Both the position numbers and the translations under genes were made by a program. Shown one piece after another: positions 56,333 to 64,000 of a stretch of 64,000 bases of DNA. Under the pieces are notes generated by a model. It had not been told where the DNA came from, did not search any database, and saw nothing but the letters and a program-made list of their open reading frames with translations. The stretch comes from Candidatus Polarisedimenticolaceae bacterium (GTDB lineage: Bacteria; Acidobacteriota; Polarisedimenticolia; Polarisedimenticolales; DASRJG01), in NCBI GenBank assembly GCA_036275915.1, contig DASUCV010000004.1, forward strand, positions 513,238 through 577,237. Reading direction: 5' to 3'. How positions within the stretch are numbered: position 1 is the stretch's first letter; the number at the start of each line of letters is the position of its first letter.

Positions 56333-58396
56333 TTACATCATCGCGGCGGGAGGCGCGGGCTCGTTCGGGTCGCCGCCGTTGTCCAAGGGAACCTTGATGA
56401 GAAGGACGGCGATCGCGAGGACGACGAGCAAGCTCACGAAGTACGACGGGTGATCGAAATAACCGCCGGTGAGCCACTTGCTGACGTCCTGATTGCCGAT
56501 CGCGAGGCCTGAGATGACGAGGCCCATGAGAGCCTCGCCCGCGATCAATCCCGAAGCGATCAAGACTCCGACGTTGCCGAAGCGGGCCATCTGCGCCTCG
56601 TTGAACCCCTTCCTCTCGGCGATCGTGTCGGCGAGCCAGCGGATCATCCCGCCGACGAAGATCGCGGAGGTCGTGCCGAACGGCAGATACATCCCGACCG
56701 ACACGAGCATCGGGCTCTTCACCTGGAGCAGGATCATCGTGAAGCCGAAAGCGATGCCGACGACGACGAGCGGCCACGCCATGTCGCCGCCGACGATCCC
56801 CTTCGCGAGGAACGCCATGAGGCTGGCCTGAGGCGCCGAGAGCGCCGGGTCGCCGAAGCCGGTGCCGCCGTGGGCGATGTTCGCCTTGTAGAGGATGAGG
56901 AGCGGGAAGTACATGACCAGGGCGGCGACGACCACGGCGATCAGCTCGACGAGCTGGATCGTGCGCGGCGTGCCGCCGAGGATGTAGCCGACCTTGAAGT
57001 CCTGGAGGAGCTCGCCCGCGACGGCGGCCGCGACGCACACGACCGAAGCGACCCCGAGCACCGCGATGACACCGCTCTCGCCGGAGACACCCAGGGCGAC
57101 CATGAGCAGCGCGGCAACGATCAAGGTCGAGAGCGTAATTCCCGAGATCGGGTTGTTCGTCGAGCCGATCATGCCGACGAGATACCCGGAGACGACGCAG
57201 AAGAAGAAGCCGGCGATGAGCATGACGATCGCCGCCGTCATCCCCGCCTTGGCGCCCGCGAAGCTGACGTAGAGCGCGGCCATCGCAATAAACGTGATCC
57301 CGATGAGGAGGAAGACCGTCTTCGACGCCATGTAGCGCTCGGTGCGCACCGACTTCGCTCCGGCGTCGCCCGCCGACAGCTCCTTGACCGCGCGCGCGAG
57401 CCCCTGCCCGATCTTCTGGCGCATCCGGAACATCGTGTACGCGGCGCCGACGAGCATGCCGCCGACGGCGATCGGACGGACGATGAACCTCCACACGCTC
57501 ACCGCGGTCGCATCCCAGCTGTCGACCGGCGCATTCGCCGGCATGAACTGCTGGAGCTGCGGCCCGAGGAAGTAGATGAGCATCGGGACCATGAAGCCCC
57601 AGGCGAAGAGCGAGCCGGCGAAGTTGAGGGACGCCACGCTCGGTCCGAGGATGTAGCCGACGCCGATGTACGCGGGGCTGGTGTCGGGGGTCGAGAGCTT
57701 CGTGACGCCGCCCGTCCCGAGCGCGTTCGCGGTCGCGGCCGCGCCGAGGCGCACCTTGCTCGCGCCGAGCTGCCCGATGTGGACGAGCCAGTCCTTCGAG
57801 AAGGCGAAGAGGTTCAGCGTGCTCCCGAGGATGACCCCGGCGCCGGTGATCATGTTCATGAAGAGGAACTTCGCGGCACCGGTGCCCCGCTGCCCCGCCT
57901 TGTGAATCTCGGCGGCCGCGGTCGATTCCGGGAACGGCAGCGAGCGATCTTCCACCATCGCGCGGCGGACGAGCGAGACGAAGAGCACGCCCAGGACCGA
58001 GCCGATGATCATGAGCACGGTCGAGCGCAGATAAGCGCCCGGCCCCTCGAACGACGGCCACGCGCCCGAGATGAGGAATGCGGGCAGCGTGAACACGGCG
58101 CCCGCCGCCACCGACTCGCCGATCGAGCCGGCCGTCCGGGCGATGTTCTCCTGGAGGATCGTCCCCTTCCGGATCCGGAGCCACGCCATGCTGATGACCG
58201 CGGCCGGGTAGGTCGCGGCGATCGTCTGGCCGGCCTTCAGGCCCAGGTAGGCGTTCGCGGCGCCGAGGATGACCGTCATGACGAGGCCGAGCACGAGCGT
58301 GCCCCACGTGAACTCCCGCATGTCCATCGACTGCGGGACGAACGGCTTGTGCTCGCCTGCGCCCTGATCGGCGCCCTTCTGGGTTTCTTGAGCCAT
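56333..58396 (-). CDS. OPT-family oligopeptide transporter
   Basis: A 687-aa protein with about 15 membrane segments. OPT marks are EFTWGTLVLGLVMTVILGAA near the start, NAYLGLKAGQTIAATYPAAV, LPFPESTAAAEIHKAGQ, SYLVGMIGSTNNPISGITLS and LLQDFKVGYILGGTPRTIQL. It is a secondary transporter for small peptides or metal chelates, probably proton-driven. The start ATG has GGAGG upstream. It converges on the ComEA-like gene across the E5 terminator. The M20 dipeptidase is divergent from it, which suggests peptide uptake followed by cleavage. Confidence 0.94.
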   Translation of the reverse strand: MAQETQKGADQGAGEHKPFVPQSMDMREFTWGTLVLGLVMTVILGAANAYLGLKAGQTIAATYPAAVISMAWLRIRKGTILQENIARTAGSIGESVAAGAVFTLPAFLISGAWPSFEGPGAYLRSTVLMIIGSVLGVLFVSLVRRAMVEDRSLPFPESTAAAEIHKAGQRGTGAAKFLFMNMITGAGVILGSTLNLFAFSKDWLVHIGQLGASKVRLGAAATANALGTGGVTKLSTPDTSPAYIGVGYILGPSVASLNFAGSLFAWGFMVPMLIYFLGPQLQQFMPANAPVDSWDATAVSVWRFIVRPIAVGGMLVGAAYTMFRMRQKIGQGLARAVKELSAGDAGAKSVRTERYMASKTVFLLIGITFIAMAALYVSFAGAKAGMTAAIVMLIAGFFFCVVSGYLVGMIGSTNNPISGITLSTLIVAALLMVALGVSGESGVIAVLGVASVVCVAAAVAGELLQDFKVGYILGGTPRTIQLVELIAVVVAALVMYFPLLILYKANIAHGGTGFGDPALSAPQASLMAFLAKGIVGGDMAWPLVVVGIAFGFTMILLQVKSPMLVSVGMYLPFGTTSAIFVGGMIRWLADTIAERKGFNEAQMARFGNVGVLIASGLIAGEALMGLVISGLAIGNQDVSKWLTGGYFDHPSYFVSLLVVLAIAVLLIKVPLDNGGDPNEPAPPAAMM

Positions 58397-58502
58397 CGTG
58401 GTCCTCCGGGGCCGGAGCCTAGGTCGAAAGGTGTCGCCAGGTCAATCGGTTCGGCCGGGAAACCGTTCTAGAATGTCCGGCCCCATCGGAGGACCGAACG
58501 TC

Positions 58503-59870
58503 ATGAACGCCGCCGCGAACTACGTCCGCGAGAACCGCGATCGCCACCTCGAGGAGCTCAAGCAGATCCTCGTCATCCCGTCGGTCTCGACCGACAAGAG
58601 CCGCGCAGGCGAAGTGAAGCGCGCCGCGGGCTGGGTCAAGGCGCACCTCGCGAAGGCCGGCTGCACGCGGGTCGATGTCTTCGAGACGCCGCTCCATCCG
58701 ATCGTCTACGGCGAGTGGCTCGGCGCTCCCGGCAAGCCCACCATCCTCTTCTACGGCCACTACGACGTGCAGCCGGAAGACCCGGTCGCGCTCTGGACGA
58801 CGCCGGCGTTCACGCCGACGATCCGCGACGGCCGCCTCTACGCGCGCGGCGCGTCGGACGACAAGGGCCAGTTCATCATCCACGTCAACGCGCTCGAGGC
58901 CCACCTGAAGACCAGCGGGACCTGCCCCGTCAACGTGAAGTTCCTGCTCGAGGGCGAAGAGGAGATCGGCTCCCCCAACCTCGAGCCGTTCGTCGCGAAG
59001 AACACGGCGCTCCTGAAGTGCGACGCGGTCGTCGTCTCGGACTCGGCGATGTTCGACAAGAAGACGCCGTCGATCGTGCGGGGCCTGAGGGGCCTCTCGT
59101 ACTTCCAGATCGACGTGCGCGGGACCCGCCGCGATCTCCACTCGGGAACGTTCGGCGGCACGGTGATCAATCCCGCGTTCGCGCTCGCGCACATCATCGC
59201 GCAGCTCAAGGACACGAAGGGGAAGGTCAAGGTCCCCGGCTTCTACGACAACGTCCGCAAGCTCACGGCGGCCGAGCGGAAGGACATGAAGAAGCTGCCG
59301 CACACCGACTCCAAGCTCAAGAAGTCGATCGGGGCGAAGGCGCTCTTCGGCGAGCAGGGGTACACGACGCTCGAGCGCGTCTGGGCGCGGCCCACGCTCG
59401 AGGTGAACGGCATCTGGGGCGGCTTCCAGGGCGAAGGCGCCAAGACCGTGATCCCGGCGGAAGCCCATGCCAAGATCTCGACGCGCCTCGTCCCGAACCA
59501 GACGCCGAAGGAGATCGCCGCGAAGTTCATCAGGTACGTCAAGAAGATTGCGCCGCGCGAGGTCGACGTGACGGTCTCGCACATCCACTCGGGCGAGGCC
59601 TGGCTTGCGGAGACCGATCACCCCGCGCTCAAGGCCGCGTCGCGCGCCGTCAAGGCGGCGTACGGCAAGGTGCCGGTCTTCACGCGCGAAGGGGGATCGA
59701 TTCCGGTCGTCGCCGCCTTCGGACGCATCCTCAAGGTCCCGTCGGTCCTGATGGGGATCGGCCTCCACGACGACAACCTCCACGCCCCGGACGAGAAGAT
59801 CGACCTCGACAACTTTTACACGGGGAACGAAGCCGCCGCGCACCTCATGACCGAGCTGGGAAGCATGTGA
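58503..59870 (+). CDS. M20-family dipeptidase
   Basis: About 455 aa from the ATG at 58503, which has GGAGG about 10 nt upstream; an ATG at 58473 lacks one. The metal centre is shown by FYGHYDVQP (His, Asp), RGASDDKGQF (bridging Asp), LEGEEEIGSPN (catalytic Glu, metal Glu), VVSDSAMF and the late GLHDDNLHAPDE (His). No signal peptide, so cytosolic. It hydrolyses dipeptides or beta-Ala/N-acyl dipeptides. TAGAAT at 58469-58474 may be its -10 box. It is divergent from the OPT transporter and overlaps modA by TGATG. Confidence 0.94.
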   Translation: MNAAANYVRENRDRHLEELKQILVIPSVSTDKSRAGEVKRAAGWVKAHLAKAGCTRVDVFETPLHPIVYGEWLGAPGKPTILFYGHYDVQPEDPVALWTTPAFTPTIRDGRLYARGASDDKGQFIIHVNALEAHLKTSGTCPVNVKFLLEGEEEIGSPNLEPFVAKNTALLKCDAVVVSDSAMFDKKTPSIVRGLRGLSYFQIDVRGTRRDLHSGTFGGTVINPAFALAHIIAQLKDTKGKVKVPGFYDNVRKLTAAERKDMKKLPHTDSKLKKSIGAKALFGEQGYTTLERVWARPTLEVNGIWGGFQGEGAKTVIPAEAHAKISTRLVPNQTPKEIAAKFIRYVKKIAPREVDVTVSHIHSGEAWLAETDHPALKAASRAVKAAYGKVPVFTREGGSIPVVAAFGRILKVPSVLMGIGLHDDNLHAPDEKIDLDNFYTGNEAAAHLMTELGSM

Positions 59871-60580
59871 TGAACCTCAAGCTCGCGGCCGCCCTCGTCG
59901 CGGCGGCGATCAGCCTGAAAGCCCCGCTCGAGGAATCGGCGAAGCAGTTCGTCGCGAGCGCGCCCGGCGAGGAGATCACCTTCAACTTCGGGAGCAGCGG
60001 CCAGCTCGCGGCGCAGATCGAGCAGGGCGCGCCTGCCGACCTCTTCATCGCCGCGTCGCCGGTCGAGGTCGAGCGCCTAAGGGCGGCGGGCAAGATCGAT
60101 CCCGCGACGCGCGGCGCCATCGCCGGGAACCGCCTCGTCGTCATCACGCACGAGGGCGGCCCGAAGATCAACTCGCTCGCCGATCTCGCGAAACCGATGT
60201 ACGCGAAGATCGCGATCGGGAATCCGAAGACCGTTCCCGCTGGCCGCTACGCCGACGAGTCGCTCACCGCCGCCGGGATCGCCGACAAGGTAAAGGACCG
60301 CCTCGTCTTCGCGGAGAACGTGCGCCAGGTCGTCGATCTCGTCACCAGGAACGAGGCCGACGCAGGTCTCGTCTACGCGACCGACGTGGCACTCGGGGCG
60401 GGCGCGGTCAAGCTCGTCTTCGAGGTCCCCGACAAGCTCCACGGCCCGCTCGTGTACGAGGGCGCGGTCGTAAAAGACGCGCCCGGCGCTGCGCGCGCCA
60501 AGGCGTTCCTCGACTGGCTGAAATCGAAGGCCGGCCGCGACGTCCTGACGAAGAGCGGGTTCACCGCCCCGCCGAAGTGA
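59870..60580 (+). CDS. modA: Molybdate-binding protein ModA, apparently without a separate signal peptide
   Basis: A 236-aa protein. The molybdate-binding fold is shown by FNFGSSGQLAAQIEQGAPAD, LFIAASPVEVERLRAAGKID, AIGNPKTVPAGRYADESLTA and NEADAGLVYATDVAL. In ordinary ModA, a signal of 20-25 residues precedes a strand that reads like VFAAASLxxPLEEIAKxF. Here that strand (LVAAAISLKAPLEESAKQF) starts at about residue 8. The short N-terminus may serve as both signal and strand, or the protein may be poorly exported. The ATG overlaps the dipeptidase stop; no upstream in-frame signal is seen. Confidence 0.9.
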   Translation: MNLKLAAALVAAAISLKAPLEESAKQFVASAPGEEITFNFGSSGQLAAQIEQGAPADLFIAASPVEVERLRAAGKIDPATRGAIAGNRLVVITHEGGPKINSLADLAKPMYAKIAIGNPKTVPAGRYADESLTAAGIADKVKDRLVFAENVRQVVDLVTRNEADAGLVYATDVALGAGAVKLVFEVPDKLHGPLVYEGAVVKDAPGAARAKAFLDWLKSKAGRDVLTKSGFTAPPK

Positions 60581-61233
60581 TCGTCCAGGCCCTCGAGATC
60601 TCCCTCGTCGTCGCGACCGCCGCGACGGCGATCGCGGTCGTCACGGGGACCTTCCTCGGCTGGGCTCTCGCGCGGAGGCCCTTCCCGGGGCGCGAGCTGC
60701 TGGACACGCTCTTCAGCCTTCCGCTCGTCCTCCCGCCGACGGTCACCGGTTATTACCTGCTCGTGCTCCTCGGAAGGAACGGCGTGCTGGGCGCCCCGAT
60801 CCGTCTCGCCTTCGGTTTCACGATCCCGTTCACGCTCCTCGCCTGCGTCATCGCGGCGACGGTGATGGCGCTCCCGTTCGTCGTGCGCGCGGCGCGCGTC
60901 GCCTTCGAGGAGATCGATCCCCGCCAACGGCTCGCCGCCGCCAGCCTCGGCGCCGCGACCGCGAGAACCTTCTGGCGCGTCGAAGTCCCGCTCGCGCGCC
61001 GCGGCCTCGCCGCCGGGGCCGCCTTGGCCTTCGCCCGCGCGCTCGGCGAGTTCGGCGCGACCCTCATGCTCGCCGGCAACATCCCGGGAAAGACGCAGAC
61101 GCTGCCGCTCGCCCTGTACGAGGCGACGCTGACCGGCGAGAGCGTCGCCGCCCTCTTCATGTGCGCGGCGCTCACCGCCGTCTCGATCGTCGTCCTCCTC
61201 TGGGTCGGCCGGCTGGGACGAGGCAAGCCGTGA
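60577..61233 (+). CDS. modB: Molybdate ABC transporter permease ModB
   Basis: A 218-aa protein with five or six membrane segments. FSLPLVLPPTVTGYYLLVLL is the ModB hallmark, and the EAA loop reads AASLGAATARTFWRVEVPLA, followed by GEFGATLMLAGNIPGKTQTL. It forms the membrane channel with ModC. The GTG start overlaps the modA stop, and its stop overlaps the modC GTG. Confidence 0.95.
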   Translation: MIVQALEISLVVATAATAIAVVTGTFLGWALARRPFPGRELLDTLFSLPLVLPPTVTGYYLLVLLGRNGVLGAPIRLAFGFTIPFTLLACVIAATVMALPFVVRAARVAFEEIDPRQRLAAASLGAATARTFWRVEVPLARRGLAAGAALAFARALGEFGATLMLAGNIPGKTQTLPLALYEATLTGESVAALFMCAALTAVSIVVLLWVGRLGRGKP

Positions 61234-62273
61234 GCGCGCTCAACGCGACCGTTCGCGTGCGCCGCGAGACGTTCGTCCTCGACGCCGCGATCGCGGCCGA
61301 AGGGATCACGACCGTGATCGGCGTCTCCGGCGCGGGCAAGTCGACGCTCCTCCTCGCCCTCCTCGGCGCGCTCACGCCCGAGGAAGGACGCGTGGAGCTG
61401 ACCGGGCGCGCGCTCTTCGACGCGAAGACCCAAGTGAACGTTCCCGTCCGCGACCGCCGCGTCGGCATCGTGTTCCAGGACGCGCTCCTCTTCCCCCACA
61501 TGGACGCGCGCGGGAACGTCGCCTTCGGCGCGCCCGAGAACGAGCGCCCCGATGCCTGGCTCGAGCGTGTCGGCGCCTTGAACCTCGCCGCGCGCAAGCC
61601 GATCGACCTCTCCGGAGGCGAGCGCCAGCGCGTCGCCCTCGCCCGCGCGCTCGCCTCGCGCCCGAAGCTCCTCCTGCTCGACGAGCCGTTCTCCGCGCTC
61701 GATCCCGCCGGGCGAGCCGCGATCGGCGCGCTGCTCGTCGACCTGCAACGAGAAGCCGGCGTGCCGTTCCTCCATGTCACGCACGATCCCGCCGAGGCCC
61801 TGCGCGTCGGCGAGACGACGATCGCGCTCGACGCCGGCAAGGTCGTCGCGAGCGGCCCGACCGCCGACGTGCTCTCGGGCGCGCTCGGCCGCGTCGAGGC
61901 GCTCGGCTCCGAGAACTGGCTCCGCGGCATCGTCCTCGCCGACGGCCCCGAGGAGACGCGCGTCGATCTCGGCGGCACGACCGTCGTGACGCGCCCGCTC
62001 GGCCGCCCCGCCGGCTCGATCGTCGTCCTCGGCCTCCCCGCGGAGGACGTCCTCCTCGCCCGCGGCCAGATCCACGGCACCAGTGCGCGCAACGTCCTCG
62101 CCGGCAAGGTCGGCACGCTCACCGACGCCGACGGCGGCGTCGACGTCACCGTGCTCACGCCCGCTCCGATCCGCGCGCGCCTCACCCGCGCGTCGATCGT
62201 CGAGCTCGCCTTGTCACGGGGCGCGCCCGTTCACCTCATCGTCAAGGCGAACGCGTTCCGTTTGGCAGGTTAG
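61230..62273 (+). CDS. modC: Molybdate ABC transporter ATPase ModC
   Basis: A 347-aa protein. Walker A is GVSGAGKST, the Q-loop is VFQDALLFPHMD, the signature is LSGGERQRVALARAL, Walker B is LLLLDEPFSALDP and the H-loop is LHVTHDPAEA. The C-terminal TOBE/Mop-type domain (about 280-347) contains GTSARNVLAGKV, which can sense molybdate. It energises uptake through ModB. GTG start. Confidence 0.95.
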   Translation: MSALNATVRVRRETFVLDAAIAAEGITTVIGVSGAGKSTLLLALLGALTPEEGRVELTGRALFDAKTQVNVPVRDRRVGIVFQDALLFPHMDARGNVAFGAPENERPDAWLERVGALNLAARKPIDLSGGERQRVALARALASRPKLLLLDEPFSALDPAGRAAIGALLVDLQREAGVPFLHVTHDPAEALRVGETTIALDAGKVVASGPTADVLSGALGRVEALGSENWLRGIVLADGPEETRVDLGGTTVVTRPLGRPAGSIVVLGLPAEDVLLARGQIHGTSARNVLAGKVGTLTDADGGVDVTVLTPAPIRARLTRASIVELALSRGAPVHLIVKANAFRLAG

Positions 62274-62276
62274 TCG

Positions 62277-62282
62277 TATCAT
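62277..62282 (+). promoter_or_regulatory. Putative -10 box before the TPR-TonB gene
   Basis: TATCAT lies 19 nt before the ATG at 62302, and GGGGGAC between them is a good ribosome-binding site. It overlaps the region just after the modC stop. Confidence 0.35.
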
Positions 62283-62301
62283 CCCTCGCAACGGGGGACG
62301 C

Positions 62302-63453
62302 ATGCGTTTCGCAATCATCGTGGCCGCCGTCGTCGGGTTGAGCGCTTCGGCTGCCGACGACAATCGAGTAGCTCAGGCCCAAGATCTCATCCGTCACGGC
62401 GACTTCAAGGGAGCATTGACTCTCCTCGATCCACTCATCGCGTCGGAACCCAAGAACATCCAAGCGCGTCTCACCGCGGCTGCAGCGTGCGTCGCGCTGA
62501 AGAACGTTTACTGCGGCGAGCAGAACCTCGAAGCGATCGAGAAGCTCGCGAAGGAGACGACCGGCTACGACTCCCTGCGCGGCCGTCTCTACCTCATCGA
62601 ATCCGACATGGCACTGCAGCAGAGCGACCTCAAGAGAAGCAAGTCCTTGGCGGACAAGGCGGCCGCCTCGATCTCGAAGGCGCTCGCGGAGTCTCCCGGT
62701 CAACCGAAGCTCCTGGCGCTTCACGCGATGGCACTCCGCGCCGCCAGACGGAACGATGAGGCACTCCGGGCCTGCGAGGCCTGGCGCGGCGCGGAGCCGA
62801 AGAATCCCGAGGCGTACGCCATGACGGCGGCGGTGCTGGCGAATGCTGACCGCTGGAACGAGACGACGGCGCTATTGGGAACGGTGCCGAGCGACGACGC
62901 GTCGCTCCGGCTCGCCATCGACACCGCCGTTCTGTTCAGCGGTCTCGGCCGGGTTCCCTGGAGCACGATCCAACCGCTGTTCGATTCGGTCCGTTCGCGC
63001 ACCAGCGATCCGCAGATCGGACGCTCGCTCGATGCATTCCGGACGGTTCTTGCGGCTTCCGGGTCACCGACGCCGCTCCAGATGCTGGACTATCTCGACG
63101 CCGATCCCGCCGACACCCTGGGCGTCGGTCGCGCGCTCCTCGACAAGGCCCGTGAGGGCAAGCTACCGGTCGGCGATGCAACGCCTCCGGAAAGAGTATC
63201 CGGTGACACGCCGAAGTATCCCGATATCGCGCGACGCGCGCGCATCGAAGGCGTCGTGGTCGTGGTGGCACGTATCCGGTCGGACGGCAGCGTCGGCTCG
63301 GTGCACGTCCTGCGATCCTCGAATCCGTTGTTCAGCGACCCGGCGATCGCGAGCGTCAACTCGATGCGTTTCAAGCCCGCGACCAAGGCCGGTGCTCCGG
63401 TCGAAGTCGCTTGGACGATTCGGGTCGACTTCCTCCTTCGCGCCGGCACATGA
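62302..63453 (+). CDS. Exported TPR protein with TonB C-terminal domain
   Basis: A 383-aa protein. The signal peptide is IIVAAVVGLSASAAD. TPR-like units cover about 20-200 (AQDLIRHGDFKGALTLLDPL, LLALHAMALRAARRNDEALR). The last ~80 residues are a TonB C-terminal domain (PKYPDIARRARIEGVVVVVA, SVNSMRFKPATKAGAPVEVA). It lacks the N-terminal anchor and proline-rich spanner of true TonB, so it probably is not a classical energy transducer. One Cys pair region (AAACVALKNVYCGE) is conserved in the next gene. It overlaps the following paralogue by ATGA. Confidence 0.87.
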   Translation: MRFAIIVAAVVGLSASAADDNRVAQAQDLIRHGDFKGALTLLDPLIASEPKNIQARLTAAAACVALKNVYCGEQNLEAIEKLAKETTGYDSLRGRLYLIESDMALQQSDLKRSKSLADKAAASISKALAESPGQPKLLALHAMALRAARRNDEALRACEAWRGAEPKNPEAYAMTAAVLANADRWNETTALLGTVPSDDASLRLAIDTAVLFSGLGRVPWSTIQPLFDSVRSRTSDPQIGRSLDAFRTVLAASGSPTPLQMLDYLDADPADTLGVGRALLDKAREGKLPVGDATPPERVSGDTPKYPDIARRARIEGVVVVVARIRSDGSVGSVHVLRSSNPLFSDPAIASVNSMRFKPATKAGAPVEVAWTIRVDFLLRAGT

Positions 63454-64000
63454 TCTGGGCCATAGCCGTTCTCATCACCTGGCTCGGCGCCGCAGGCCCC
63501 CCGATCGATCCCGTGAGCCAGGCTCAGCTCCTGGTGCAGAGCGGCGACTATCCTGGGGCGCTCAAGTTGCTCGCGCCACTGCTGGCGACGGATCCGAAGA
63601 ACGTGCAAGGGCAGCTCACCGCCGCGGCGGCCTGCATCGCCATGAAGAACGATTATTGCGGCGAAGAGCACCTGAAGGCGGCCAAGAAATCCGCTTCGGA
63701 GAGCTCGGAGTACCAGCAGCTCACTTGCCGCCTGAACCTCATCCGGGCAGAGGACGCTCTCACGCAGGGAGATCAAGAAAAAAGTTTGGCTTACGGCCAG
63801 AAGGCGGCCGATGCAATCTCGAGCGCTCTTTCGAAGACGCCGGGGCAGCCGAAACTCCTCGCGCTGCGCGCGATCTCGTTGCGGGCGTCCGGCCGGTCCC
63901 ACGAAGCGTTGAAGGCTTACGAGACATGGCGGGTAACCGAGCCGAGAAACCCCGATGTCTACGGTGCCACGACGGCCTTGCTCGTCGATCTGAAGCGTTG
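63450..64000 (+). CDS. Paralogue of the preceding TPR protein (cut by window end)
   Basis: The first ~183 residues are present and the rest is beyond the window. A signal peptide (IWAIAVLITWLGAAG) is followed by TPR-like repeats very similar to those of the upstream gene: LTAAAACIAMKNDYCGEEHL against LTAAAACVALKNVYCGEQNL, and SPGQPKLLAL against TPGQPKLLAL. The pair clearly arose by tandem duplication. By analogy a TonB C-terminal domain may follow outside the window. Confidence 0.87.
   Translation, partial: MIWAIAVLITWLGAAGPPIDPVSQAQLLVQSGDYPGALKLLAPLLATDPKNVQGQLTAAAACIAMKNDYCGEEHLKAAKKSASESSEYQQLTCRLNLIRAEDALTQGDQEKSLAYGQKAADAISSALSKTPGQPKLLALRAISLRASGRSHEALKAYETWRVTEPRNPDVYGATTALLVDLKR

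Overview
This is a high-GC, gene-dense chromosomal window with no rRNA, tRNA, CRISPR array, phage or intact insertion sequence that I can see. Lipoprotein signals, Sec signal peptides, an exported SpvB/RHS-type protein, a Spy/CpxP-like protein and a two-subunit 2-oxoglutarate:ferredoxin oxidoreductase fit a Gram-negative, probably soil or sediment, bacterium. The GC bias and gene content recall Acidobacteriota, but that is inference: no phylogenetic marker here settles it. Genes are packed into overlapping runs (ATGA, GTGA, TGATG and TAGTG junctions are very common). No gap without a gene exceeds 300 bases.

Layout. 1-10.7 kb: end of a TPR protein, an SDR, a Nudix hydrolase with a 65-aa basic protein, a thioredoxin-like ferredoxin, a GDPD-FGGY kinase fusion, mutY, a hybrid histidine kinase, a cupin, an ankyrin protein and an alpha/beta hydrolase. 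10.7-17.5 kb (minus strand): AtuA, a small AtuA-like protein, enoyl-CoA hydratase, tRNA-dihydrouridine synthase, Rrf2 regulator, M24 peptidase and SulP transporter in one run. 17.6-22.7 kb (minus): PgsA-like enzyme, then a peptide-binding lipoprotein translationally coupled to a sensor kinase. 22.9-33.1 kb (plus): RNase E/G, DUF1028 protein, penicillin acylase, SirB1-like protein and the KorAB pair. 33.1-39.5 kb: a strip of small secreted, cupin, VOC and P-loop genes with an EamA transporter, a decayed EamA 3' end and an M20 amidohydrolase.

39.6-51.4 kb is the most unusual region. A 2155-aa exported SpvB/VCBS/RHS protein is divergent from an exported TPR-CHAT (caspase-like) protein. The CHAT gene converges, 3 bp apart, on an ECF sigma / transmembrane anti-sigma pair, next to a Spy/CpxP-like gene. 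I propose this as a candidate envelope sensing or conflict module.

51.5-64 kb: a deoxyhypusine-synthase homologue with an HPr-kinase-like protein, a divergent gshA operon with a MobA-like enzyme, an OPT transporter, an M20 dipeptidase fused by overlap to modABC, and tandem TPR/TonB paralogues.

Two non-coding signals stand out. First, a family of palindromic elements shares the end AGGGGACAGCT(A/T)CCGAA and sits at 3' gene ends (1512, 17523, 51538 and 56261). One perfect 54-bp copy lies in frame inside the penicillin acylase gene, exactly in the spacer before the catalytic serine. Second, an inverted array of 7-nt units lies between pgsA and the RNase E/G gene. Several genes also look leaderless: a TANNNT box lies 6-8 nt before the start codon.
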